This document shows, in pieces, positions 24,899 to 35,230 of a stretch of 64,000 nt of DNA. The DNA lies in NCBI GenBank assembly GCA_025716815.1, contig JAIXMN010000002.1, positions 1,054,001 through 1,118,000 of the forward strand, written 5' to 3'. The stretch is from Dichotomocladium elegans (Eukaryota > Mucoromycota > Mucoromycetes > Mucorales > Lichtheimiaceae). Every line of letters starts with the position of its first letter. Position 1 is the stretch's first letter. A program made the position numbers and the translations under genes. The notes under the pieces were generated by a model, which ran no database searches, was not told where the DNA came from, and saw nothing but the letters and a program-made list of their open reading frames with translations.

Positions 24899-26364
24899 AG
24901 GAGGAGGAGGAGGGAGCTGCTGGGTATCATCCGAACATATCATCTGCAGTCTCCCAATGAGTGTACCTCGTTATTATTTCAGGAAATCGAGGTCATCTAT
25001 TTACCTCCTCATCTTCTGTCTTTAGTGTACGAGTCGTGTTGGGTGGTTCAGCAGATAGCGATACAGGAACGCTGTCATCTGGTTCCTTTTTAATGGCTAC
25101 ACTTTCGGAGGCAACTGGCGAACTGCGTGTATCCGACTCGTTTTGATCAGTGAACTCGTTCGGTATAAGAGAAGGTCCTGGTTTCGCCGAAGCTGAGGGT
25201 GTAGCCATGGAGGGACTCTGGAATAAAAAAAATGAGGATGGACCTCCAGTGACCACCTTGTCATAGTAACATACTTCTTGGATCTTTTTTTCTTGTGTTC
25301 CTTCATCATCGGTTAAGCTACCAGGGTCAGACGACAAATCTGACTCTGATCCAAGGTCAAATAATTCATCTTCCTAAGGAGACCGTATATCGATAAGAAA
25401 GATCATTTTACTTTGGCGTTACCTTTATGCTTGCTTCTACCTCGATTATGCTTTTTTTGACCTGATTGGCTGGAGGAGGAGAGGGAATGACAGCAGAGTG
25501 GGCCTTTTGCGGCTCTGCTTTCAGTCTTTTAGGCTTTTCAGAGCGGCTTTCGCGGGCCGAGCGCTTTTGGCCTGGCTTTGGTTTTGACGTTTTGGCTTTG
25601 CTTTCTGGAAAAATAAACATGTTCACTGTATAGTCTTACGGTTCAAAAAAAGATCTGTCTGCACACACACACGCACCTTTGAGTGGCACGGATTCCTCGT
25701 CATGCAAAGTCCACCAGGCTATACCCAGTAGTCAGCATTGGATAAAACAAAAAAAGGGGGAGGGGAACACGAGGAGATGTGTAGCATTAGCAGGTTCCTA
25801 CCACTTTGACGGAACTTCTCGTATCCCGATTTGAAGATAGTTCCATGGGTTGACAGGACACTGGCAATGGTATTGTGCCAAGTAGGTGAACCTGAGCACA
25901 TGCCATGTGTGTGCGATACTGAGTAAAAGAACAGTAGCAAGGATTGTTGTGTAGATCTTACGTTTCTTCCCCGGTACGAGATAGTCCCAGTACTCATCAA
26001 TGAAGGTGCATATATCGTCCTTCCATCGAAAATATTTGTGCCGTCTCTCTTCTTCAGGCTTATCTCTGTCAATGATGTTCTGGCGTCGTATCAGGTTGTA
26101 TATGACCAAGTGGACAACAGCCACCCAGCTCATGCTGTCGCGGACGTATTGTTCCGTGCCGTCGGTAGTACACGCCTTGCAGCGGTAGTGCAGAAAGTGA
26201 TCCCCAAAAAGCAAAGGTTTGGGGAGACAGTGGACATCGTCTGGGAATTGGGTAGGTGTATATTCAGCATTGTGCATTCGTGTGCTGTAGACAGTGACCC
26301 TACCGGCATGGAAGGTTTTATGACAGACTTCACATTCAATGGACGGGTGATCTTTTTTTTCCAT
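23547..26364 (-). CDS. KAT14 (CSRP2BP)-like GNAT acetyltransferase with PHD-like N-terminus
   Basis: Twelve minus-strand exons: 26364-26304, 26240-25962, 25918-25802, 25718-25677, 25604-25423, 25373-25275, 25217-25005, 24943-24725, 24667-23973, 23889-23865 (25 nt), 23797-23744, 23666-23547; 701 residues. The N-terminus has a Cys/His-rich module (CEVCHKTFHADDVHC, then YRCKAC), followed by a region shared with KAT14: YFRWKDDICTFIDEYWDYL, SVLSTHGTIFKSGYEKF, AWWTLHDE. A disordered acidic/Pro/polyQ middle follows. The C-terminal GNAT domain reads FPEFSVVALYKRLVVGCAFM, AGIGQFMLYHLFQ, KDITLHVSANNSAM, LYQKFGFKPEEF. In animals KAT14 belongs to the ATAC histone acetyltransferase complex. Its partner and target here are unknown. 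Confidence 0.85.
24857..24900 (-). repeat. CAG trinucleotide tract (polyGln) in the acetyltransferase gene
   Basis: About a dozen CAG/CAA codons in a row on the minus strand, directly after a run of prolines, within exon 24943-24725. Confidence 0.9.
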
Positions 26365-26767
26365 GTTTGTGCGTGTTGGAAAAAAATATGGGGGCCCTGG
26401 ATCGGACTCCCGTCTTCCCTCCTCCGCGACTTGCAGTGAAAGCGGATTTGTGGCTGTGTTGGTGATACGAGTACCCGACTATTTTTCTTTTCCTTTTTTT
26501 CCCCTCTTCTTCCCCCCCCCGCACTTCGCTATCCCTTGCTGGGTTTCCCAAAGCTAAAGAAGACCGCACATTGCTCTTCCCTGCTATAGAGGCGGCCCAT
26601 TCTTTCTTTCCCATTTTCTGTATCTGCATCGTTTCTTTGAAGCGAAAAGAGTGCTCTCTTGCCTGCGAGCTCTCCTCGGACATAGCGTACTAGCTCGGCC
26701 TTAGCGCAATCAGACCAAACGATTCCAGCCCAAACAAAGCTTCCATCATCCAACTCCCTTCCACAGT

Positions 26768-26914
26768 ATGAACGTAAGCTTTGCCATCCACAACAACGTC
26801 TTCCACGAGTCTGCCATGAGACTTGCCCCCAAAAGCACGATCCAGAGTTGGTCATCTACAACTCAAGAGAGTCAGTCGTATTTTCGCCTGGCCGCACCGG
26901 AGAAACCCCCCTAA
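26768..26914 (+). other. Possible upstream ORF, 48 codons
   Basis: ATG at 26768 opens a 48-codon frame (MNVSFAIHNNVFHESAMRLA...) that stops at 26914, two bases before the ATG of the next ORF at 26917. The spacing suits a regulatory uORF, but it could be a first exon or chance. Confidence 0.3.
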
Positions 26915-26916
26915 GG

Positions 26917-27354
26917 ATGCAGACACGACAGCAAGACAAGCACCTATCTATCTCAGTAGGGCAACACAATGAAAACATCGCTCTGAACGGACACTACCCG
27001 ACTTTTCCCCCGGACACCCCATCCCGCATTCCCACTCGTGGCTGCTCTTCTCATGAATCTTTTTCAAGTCATCGCCGCCGGCCCCTTTCCCCCTCTGCAT
27101 CCCCGCCGGATGACTATCGCAAGAAAGTCAAACTGGACCACCCCTCTTCTTCGCTCGGCGATCAGATCACCTTGGATCTGTTTCCAACCCTTCCCAACAA
27201 TGATTTCCCCCTGTTTTCGCACTTTGCAAGCTCCGTCACCGGCGATGAGGTTGTGCTTGCAGACTTAGAAGCTCTTGCATTTGATGATAATGCGTTACCA
27301 TCGCCAACAACTTCTGTCGCTGACTGTGCTTTTGATTTTCAGCTTTTCCCATAA
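26917..27354 (+). CDS. Unknown protein with acidic, activation-like C-terminus
   Basis: Single open frame, 145 residues from ATG 26917. The sequence is Ser/Pro-rich with a basic patch (SSHRRRPLSPSASPPDDYRK) and an acidic-hydrophobic tail (ADLEALAFDDNALP ... CAFDFQLFP) that resembles a transcriptional activation segment. No folded domain is recognised. It is divergent from the acetyltransferase (553 bp between start codons), and its stop lies 7 bp from the stop of the convergent BAG gene. Confidence 0.5.
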   Translation: MQTRQQDKHLSISVGQHNENIALNGHYPTFPPDTPSRIPTRGCSSHESFSSHRRRPLSPSASPPDDYRKKVKLDHPSSSLGDQITLDLFPTLPNNDFPLFSHFASSVTGDEVVLADLEALAFDDNALPSPTTSVADCAFDFQLFP

Positions 27355-27361
27355 TAATAAT

Positions 27362-28133
27362 CTAAATATTTTTTATTGTTCCCTTGATGTCGTCTACTTT
27401 TTCCTGCAATATTAAGCACTGTTGAACACCTCGCTTGCGCTCCTGTCGAGCCTGCTCAAGCTCAGCGTCACACAGGATCCCGTCAAAGGCAAACAGGGTC
27501 CGCATGAGCTGCTCGTTCAGATAGTTGCCGTAATCAACAAGCTTCTTTTGCTCCTTCGGGTCCCGCGGAGAAGGGCTCATTATAAACTGCTTGACGCGAT
27601 GCTCGTATTGTTCAATGTCCGGCTGGATGTCGCCTGACAACTTGGTTGTCACTTGACGTATCCGGACGAGAATCTCGTCCTCATTGCTTTTGTGAGCAGA
27701 AACAGCTGCGCGATTATGATCGTCATCAGCCTAGATCGACCACTGTTATATCTCAAAGAAACATTATTGTTATTGGTCATTGCCCTTGCCTGCGGAAGAC
27801 TGCCCTTGGTACCCATAAGTAGCATCTTCGAGCCTGAGTGGATGCCGTATGCAGTCAAGGGCGCTTGATCGTCCTTCATAACAACTACGATAGTACGTGC
27901 ATTGTATGTGCGTTTGAGTGGAAGGAAGTTTTTGAGGAGGATGTCTAAGCCTCGTATGCGTAGTTTTGGCGATATGTACCTCCGTAAGCGAGAAGCTTCA
28001 TTTTGTCGATGGCGAGATGGGTAATACTCTGAAGCTTGGTCTTCAAGCTATACACAGTAGTGTCTTCGAACTCACCATCGGCGAAGTCGACCTTAAAACG
28101 GCTGCTGCCCCATTTCACCTCGATGTATGGCAT
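27362..28133 (-). CDS. BAG-domain Hsp70 co-chaperone with N-terminal ubiquitin-like domain
   Basis: Minus-strand exons 28133-27980, 27884-27790, 27730-27362; 205 residues. The N-terminus is a ubiquitin-like fold (MPYIEVKWGSSRFKVDF ... MKLLAYGGVVMKDDQAPLTA ... GIHSGSKMLLMG). The C-terminal half is a BAG three-helix bundle (QYEHRVKQFI, LNEQLMRTLFAFDGI, RQERKRGVQQCLILQEKVDD). Size and layout match fission yeast Bag101/Bag102, nucleotide-exchange factors for Hsp70 that link to the proteasome. The second intron appears to start with GC (CAG|GCAAGG at 27789), the only join that keeps the frame. Confidence 0.85.
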
Positions 28134-28572
28134 TGTACTGAGAATGGAGTGCGTGAAATAGAAAACTTGCGGTTTTCCTTTTTTTTTTTCCCTCGACTGC
28201 GCGGAAGCAAGGGCAGAATTGCCTAGTTTATTTCTTCCCCCGCACACAACAATCTCTCTCTTTGGCGACACAGAAGGTATCCTGGACATCACACCGACAC
28301 CGAGTGCCAAACATCCGCCTAGCGAATATGATTGTTCTCAATTTCTTTTATCTATATACAGATATTGGCCGTAGTACCATAGGTCGGGTTGGGTGAAGTC
28401 TTCGGCTGCACTGAGGTTCGTACATCCACGGATCGGCTGTAGGTTTCAAATACATCCCTTTGACAAGCATTTATGGTGGTGAAAGGAAGGTGCGGAGATT
28501 CACAGCACGCACAGACAACATTACCTATACATACACATACGCACTCTTGGGAAAGAAAACATTTTTTCCTTT

Positions 28573-31520
28573 ATGCTTGATCATATGTCGGCTTCCTCGC
28601 AAATCAGAAAACGCAAACAGGGAGACATTGAAACCAACGATGTACCTCTGACCATTCTACAGACGCTCCCGAACTATACTCCCAAACTCGGCTGGTTACA
28701 GTGCGGAGCAACTGCCATCTCGAGCGGCTTAGCATCGACCCTGTTTACGGTCAATGACAATTCCTCGTTATTACCTGCTTTTTCTCGTAGCAAACTTGTC
28801 CTTAGCGATTGTGAGAAGCTGGCGGGTGCGTGTGTGGCTGAGCGTGATGTGCTGGATCGAATTGACATGCCACCTCTGCACCCGCAGCTGGTGAACATTT
28901 TGAAGCGCCACCAGGTGATTTGAAGGAGGATCAGACTGGCCTCGAGTAGCGACCAACATGATGGAAGTGATTAGGTAGATGGCGTAAAATTTATGTGGAA
29001 GCAAGTAGTTGGGTTCAAGCATGGATGCATCCTCGCACATACAATGGGACTTGGTAACGAGCTGAACTCTACAAATGAAAGGAGAGGGTAGAACCCTTAA
29101 AATATCTTGCATTAGGAAAATCAATACAAACCATTGCATTTCTAAGCACCGTTTCACGAGAAATTGACAAGGGCAACACACGTATACCGGCCCATCTGAA
29201 GGTACATTTGCGTCTTTTCTTGTCTTGGCCTTCCCTAATCCCTCATATACGGTTGAATAGCCAAAACGAACCTTGATTCTCGCACCCTTGACCACACTGG
29301 ACAACTGGATAAATGAATTTTACAAATGGTTATCCCAGGAACTCCTCCAATATGTAGGACACCCATACAACTTTGCAGGTAAATATATAGGAACCCTCCA
29401 GCTACTGCGAGAGGCGAAATAACATTCATGACTTGCCAACAGAGGTCATGGCCGAGAAAAAGTCTCAAGCCAAGGTATCCCATCAACGTCTGCAGTACCT
29501 CAAGCACTGGTACGACGCTGGAGGAGTGCTATTGATGAGTTATGAAATGTACCGGTCATTGCTGGTGAAGGAACAGCCAGAGCAACACACATTTCAATTC
29601 TATCTCCAAGACCCCGGCCCATCCATTGTCGTCATGGATGAAGGACATCGGCTCAAGAACAGCATGTCCCGACTCTCCATTCTCGTCCAACGTATTAAAA
29701 CTCCTGCGCGTATTTGTCTGACCGCCTCCCCTCTTCAAAATAATCTGGACGAATTCTATTGTCTTGTCAACCTGGTCACACCAGGGCTCTTGCCCGACCA
29801 CGATCACTTCAATCTCTTTTACAAGAGACCTATTGAAAACGTGTTCAGCGATTCTCCAAAATCGGATCTGTATATCGCCAAGAAGCAGTTACTCAAGCTC
29901 CAGCTACTCACAAGTGATGTAGTGCTCCGGTAAAAAGAAAAGAAGCACGCAAAATATTTTCGGAATGGGCGCTATGATAGTAATGTTTGATATCGTAGGC
30001 GAGGAGCCGAACTATTAGACGTTGACTTGCCCAGGAAGACCGAGTTTTATGTCTCATGTCGCATGACCAACATACAATATGCAGGATACAAGCAACTCCT
30101 AGATCATTTCCGACGTTCAAATGAGTCGGTCATGATCGGCTTTATTGCTTTACGGGCCTTATGCAATCACCCTGCTATCCTGAGAAAGGTAAACGATTAT
30201 TCATAGTGGTGGTCCTTTTTTTTTTCTCTCTATAGAGACAAATAACGAAAACTTACTCTGTCACCCAACTGCAAAATAAAAAAAAAGTTGCTCATCGATC
30301 GAGACCTGCGACATGCTATGGACGAGGATCCGGACGTATCAACTGAAGCGGATGAGTTCGGTCAGATCACGACGGATACAAGAGACAAGCTGCTTCGGGT
30401 GTTGGATAATTACTACCAGGCCATTGAAGGTTTTCTTATCTTCTTCTGTGGTGTGTTTTGGATAGCGACTAAGAAGAAAATATGGGTGTAGATGTTGAGG
30501 ACCCAAGAATATCCAGCAAGGTTGTGGTTATCATGAGACTTGTAGATGCCATCAAGGAAAACGGAGAGAAAACGATTGTAGTCTCGCACAGCATAACATG
30601 CCTAAGTATGCACATATACATGTGAAATAATCACAAGTGAAAATGGGATCTTCGTTTGACAGGTCCATACACACATAGATTTTCTTGAGAAACTCCTAGG
30701 AGCCCGCGGAAGCGGCATTTGTCGGATAGATGGAAATACGCCACAACCGGATCGGCAAAAGATAATTGACGTGTTCAACAATGCATTGGATAAACATGTC
30801 ATGCTGCTTTCGGCTATGGTAAAGGCGCGAGAGGAGAAAAAGAAACGGACAAACGAGCTCACTGTCCATGTCGTTAGGCTGGCTCCTTGGGAGTCAATGT
30901 CACCGGAGCAAGTCGGATCATCCTGTCTGATTCCGCTTGGAATCCGGTCCATGATGAGCAGTCAATTGGACGTATTTATCGATACGGACAAACGAGACCC
31001 GTGTTCGTTTACCGTCTCACGGAATATTCTACCATCGAAGACGCGATTATGATTCGCAAAATTCACAAAAGAGGTATCAGCAGGTGAGGAAAAATGATAC
31101 AATATCATGTCAAGCGCAAGATTCTCAAAAGCTTTTTTTCCTAGTCGTGTGATGGATAATAAGTATCTCAGAAGACAAGACAAAGGCGAACTTAGGCGGT
31201 ATTACTCAGATCCTGAATGGCCAGAAGAACGAGTAGATCTTGAGTCATGCAACGATGATCCACTCTTGAAAAGAGTGGCTGAAGCAGAGCGCCAGGCATT
31301 TGCGCGGATACGACAGCAAAGAGACGTGGAGAACAAGATTGAGGCGGGGATAGATGCGGAGGAGGGTGTGCTTTCCGATGAGGATGTCCTGAGAATACGG
31401 AGAGAAGCCTTTTCCGAAAAGAAGGCATTTATTATTCAAACGTTGCATGATCCAAAAAGAAGCAATGTGTCTGAGAAAGACATCTTGCTTGCTGCCTGTA
31501 GATACCACCAAACTGAATAA
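28573..31520 (+). CDS. SNF2-family DNA translocase, ATRX/ARIP4-like
   Basis: Eleven exons: 28573-28914, 28975-29053, 29116-29201, 29261-29378, 29443-29929, 29999-30188, 30288-30429, 30492-30605, 30679-30818, 30878-31083, 31145-31520; 759 residues. Motif I is HTMGLGKSIQTIAFL, Ia LILAPLTTLDNW, II VVMDEGHRLKN (DEGH, the ATRX/ARIP4/Rad54-branch form rather than DEAH), III LTASPLQNN, IV VVSHSITCLNFLEKLL, V VNVTGASRIILSDSAWNP, and VI IGRIYRYGQTRPVFVYRL. ILAHTMGLGK and RIYRYGQ are typical of ATRX and ARIP4. No PHD/ADD domain is present, and the N-terminus before the ATPase is only about 110 residues, so this is a stripped-down member. Expected role: ATP-driven movement along DNA in recombination or heterochromatin maintenance. 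A start at 28585 (second ATG) is also possible. Confidence 0.88.
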
Positions 31521-32009
31521 AACTGGGTTTATGACACTCAGCGCTCGATTTACCGGTAGGCTCTGTAGGCCCAAATGCCACCGATAAAACGTCACCGGTC
31601 TTCGTTGGAGCATCCCAGACTGGATGAACCAGGCCGTTTTCGGCAGTGATAAAGGCTTATGTAGGTGCCCCATCCGGTCCTTTGATCCGGCAGCATGTCC
31701 AACTCGTCAACCGTCTGCTGACACAGCGTGTTCCATTGCTGAGATCATTCAACCAACCATACATTTAGGTCTACAGTATTTCCCAAAATTAAACTTGTCT
31801 ACTCCAAAAGGATGCTGTACAAAGAGACAAAACGCAGGCGCTCTGGGGCTATGGATTCATTTTCCATTCTATAGACAGTCAGAATTCTTAAATGAGCAAT
31901 CAGTTTGTTTTATGGATATGGACAGTGCTACCCCGTTGATCAGCCATGGGTCGGTTGAATTGAAGGACTAGGTATTTGATGAGGAGTTGTATTCTTTTAT
32001 AGATCATCT
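31521..32009. other. Intergenic, nothing recognised
   Basis: A frame at 31624-31971 (+) is open but composition and lack of motifs make it unconvincing. It bridges the SNF2 gene and the right repeat arm. Confidence 0.4.
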
Positions 32010-33720
32010 ACATATATTCTAACTTAGGGAATGTCACAGGTCAGATAAAAGAGCACGGATGCATATTGTACACTGGCTAACACAGGATGAGAGTTTCCAG
32101 CGATACATAGCAAAACAGCCAGGAATATATATGTAAATGTTACATATCGCGGCATCTCCTTACCAGCGCCGTCGGCACTCAGCATTTTCCTTCTTGTCGT
32201 CATTCCTGATATCAACCCATTGTGTAGCAGAGGGGTTGGTATTCAACAGAAACCATGATGCCTCTCCCATCAGCTTTAACTTATATATATAAGTAGGTGT
32301 TATCTGGGGAAATGACATGGATACTCAGTTATTTACAGTCGGCTCTTCGCTACCTTTCTGCAATCCTTGGTGTGCTCAAACGAATGGCCGCACCCTTTGA
32401 CTTTCCAAGATTGCATACGACTCCTCCAAAGGATATTGGTTAAAGGCTGTTCCACCATTGATCTTGCGAGCGCCCTCTGCCAAACTTACTTCTATGACCG
32501 AAAAAAAGAAATCCATCGAGAGCGTTCACTCCTGCAATGAACCTCAATACATCCCATCCTGCCTTTTCATTTCATCTCGTAGAAAATACCATCGCATTTT
32601 GTTGTAATAAACATCGTCAGATTATCCTCATCGTGTTAATCTGATCATTGTTTCAGTCTATTGACCTATTCCAGCAGGTCCTTCTGGTTATGTCTTGTCC
32701 CTGATACTTATCTGGCTTGGTGCAAGACCTGTGGTAGAATGTACTTAAGGTCAATTCCCAGCCGTAGTGTTGTCCTTCTCTTGTTCTGTTAGCATTGATT
32801 TTAGAGTAGTATCCTTCCTTCTATGCAATTGGCAGCGCTATCGCTGCCAATCCTTTCTCGGTCTCTGTCTGTCTTCTGTTCTCACGCCTTGCGTTTTTCA
32901 CTGTCTCTGCTTCAACACCGGGATACACTTCCCTGGTCATGCCTGTCTTCGCAGCATTTGAGTATGATTTTAAGATTGCTAGGGCCTTTACATACGCGCG
33001 ATTCTTGACGTTCATTGCCATATTGTTGCTGGTGATCCTAATGGTAGCACTCCCACATCTTTTTTAGGTATGTCTGAGTTACTGAGCTTGGCTCGGCGTC
33101 CGAACTGTTAGAAAGGCGCAAAAACGTGAGATGTTCAGAGACCCAATGACGAAACGCACGCAGCTTTTGCGTTGCTTTAGGAGAATATCGTTCTGGTGCA
33201 TTCATCTATGGGGTGGGGGAGCCCTGTTCGGTTGTCATACGGCCCAAGAGGCTTGGCAGACTAACGTCATTGGAAGTCACAGGTCACATTACCAGTCTGA
33301 GCATGAAAAGGAAAATATAAAAAGGCACATTTTTCCTGATCACGAAACTCTCACGGTTTCACGGCAACTGGATTTGGATTGGACGGCAAATGGATTGAAC
33401 GACAATTGGATTGAACAACAATTGGATTTTACGACAACTGGATTTTACGACAACTGGATTTTACGACAACTGGATTTTGGCGGCTCCGATCGTCTGCGCT
33501 ACCCGCTTTCCGTTTCTTTACTTTTGGCAGTGGCTTCCTTGTTTTGCGGACGATTTCCCGGGTTATGGAAACAAAGATCAAATGCAATGTGAAAACTGTC
33601 CAGGCTTTTTTTCTTTAGTTTTTTGGCGAATGGAAACAGCCCGCTATTCGCATTTTTTCTGTTCTTTCCTTCTCGCTTGGCGACAAGCCTTCGGGTTTTA
33701 GCCGCATCCTTACCGCTTCG
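32010..33720 (+). repeat. Right arm of the ~1.7-kb inverted repeat
   Basis: Reverse complement of 1-1709, near identical apart from scattered substitutions and small indels. The inner edge is ATTCTAACTTAGGGA near 32013. The outer edge cannot be placed because the left copy is cut by the window; the element may continue to the hairpin at 33810 or beyond. No coding region of known type. Confidence 0.85.
33361..33478. repeat. Tandem array of ~7 units of 16 bp in the right arm
   Basis: Mirror of the array at 243-360, with units such as ACGACAACTGGATTTT. Here three identical copies of that unit are adjacent, against two in the left arm. Confidence 0.85.
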
Positions 33721-33809
33721 GTAATGGAAAGGAAAGGAACTTGAAATAAACTGAATAGGATGCGGCCGCTCCTATTTAATTTTTCAATTTTCAAAATTTT
33801 TTGAACTTT

Positions 33810-33845
33810 GGCCCCGTTTGGCAGGTGCGGCTGCCAAACGGGGCC
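33810..33845. repeat. Perfect 15-bp hairpin (inverted repeat), loop 6 nt, followed by a T tract
   Basis: Arm GGCCCCGTTTGGCAG, loop GTGCGG, arm CTGCCAAACGGGGCC, then ten T. Flanked on both sides by TTT. The arm resembles terminal inverted repeats of PIF/Harbinger-type elements (GGCC/GGGCC...GTTTGG). It could be a collapsed miniature element, part of the 1.7-kb repeat, or a strong RNA stem. Confidence 0.85.
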
Positions 33846-33989
33846 TTTTTTTTTTCCAATTTTTTTTTCAAATAAAATCAATTTCTATTTTGGAGGGTTT
33901 TCTGCGGAATGCTCTTATAAACAGAACATGAATGAGTGATAACGAAATGCACCGGCATGCCGAGGAAAAAAAGCCAACAACAATGGAGG

Positions 33990-34500
33990 GCGGTCGTTGG
34001 GCGCCGCTTGGAAGGCCATCGCTTCTTTTGCGCGATTTCTTTCGCAGATGAGCTTGTCTATAAGCCGCAATCTATTCCTGCGCATTGTCGGCAACACGGA
34101 GCGCGCCATGACCTGCGCTCTTGTCCAGAAGATGGACGCAGTAGGTAAGCCTAGTGTGCCTTCATTGCAGAAGGTTGTCTCAGCTTTGCGCTAGCTTGCC
34201 CATAGCTACTCTTCGGATGCCTTTGACGAATACGTCCGAATTGGGGAAAGCATTCCGCCTACCGATGCCTCAAGAAGTTCTGGAGTGCGGTGATCGATGG
34301 GTGCAAGGCCGAATGCCTAGGATGCACCCAATGAGGAACGGTGTCAAGTTATTTAATGGCTGTTGGCGAGAGGCTCAGTTTCCCACGATTGGTTATAGAA
34401 TCTGTGGTGTTCCATGGTCTATCATTCATGGGAAGTCCATCCACCACCCTTTGACGAGAAAGCGTGTGGTATACAATGCATTCATGACTAATACTTCTTT
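33990..34500 (+). pseudogene. PIF/Harbinger-type transposase relic
   Basis: Near 34050-34195 the plus strand reads SISRNLFLRIVGNTERAM, then VQKMDAVGKPSVPSLQKVVS and ALR, interrupted by a TAG. The same frame continues SSDAFDEYVRIGES, then a +1 shift gives AYRCLKKFWSAVIDGCKAEC. A further shift gives MAVGERLSFPRLVIESVVFHG. This order matches Harbinger transposases (RMSRSLFLRIV..., LQKC..ALRMLAYG..AD..DEY.RIGESTA..L..FC.AVI, ERGFPG..GS.D..HW), which carry a DDE nuclease. The stop, two frameshifts and loss of the catalytic blocks show it is dead. Confidence 0.75.
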
Positions 34501-35230
34501 AATGTAGATGTTTGCCATGGCCCGGGAATCGTCGAGGAAAGATGTGCGAGGGTGCGTTTCGGGTGCTGCTGCTGTAGTCCCGTTTAAACATCATCCTCGA
34601 CCGGTTAAGACTGTGCAAGAAATGTCAATGTCAGCGACATCATGTAAGCATATGTGCTTTGTCCGAAATGATTGTGGATGATGATGAAGTGGGTTAAATG
34701 CCGGAGCCAAAAGGGAATATCGTCGTATCCCGATTTCAGAGGTATGCATTTGGAGACAATCATAGCAAGTTCGTGGGGGTGGGGATGCGATTACGAGGCG
34801 CATATGTGCTCGATTGAGTCTATTGGGAAATAAAATCTTCTCTGGTTGACTATATCGTACAACTCATTATATCAATGATACACATCAAATAAAAGACATT
34901 TATGTTAATGCATGCAAGCAGATAACAAGTAGTGGACTCTATTCTGTAAATACGAATCTTACCAACTCATCGTCGATGTGAGTCAGACACGGGAGAAAGA
35001 CAAACACGTTATTGCAATTTTTTTCTTGGTTTATATAAAAACAGTTTTCGTCTTGGAATCCTCCATTTCTTCTGCCTCTCATTTTTATGCCCAGAGCAAG
35101 CGATGGGACGAAAATAAGAAAGAAATTAGACGAGGCTGATGAAAGAAAAAAAAAGGGGGATGGGGGAGGCGGGATGGTGAAGTCATTAAAACACGTTCTC
35201 CAACAACTACTAAAAAAATGCAAATCTTCT
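34501..35230. other. Intergenic, 3' space of NDUFV1
   Basis: No gene recognised. AT-rich, with no motif beyond simple sequence. Confidence 0.45.

Noticed and set aside
24616..24960. Plus-strand frame with polyalanine
   Set aside because: Antisense of the polyGln exon of the KAT14-like gene.
33810..33900. Helitron 3' end (hairpin near terminus)
   Set aside because: The hairpin is not followed by CTRR within the expected distance, and no Rep/helicase fragment was seen.
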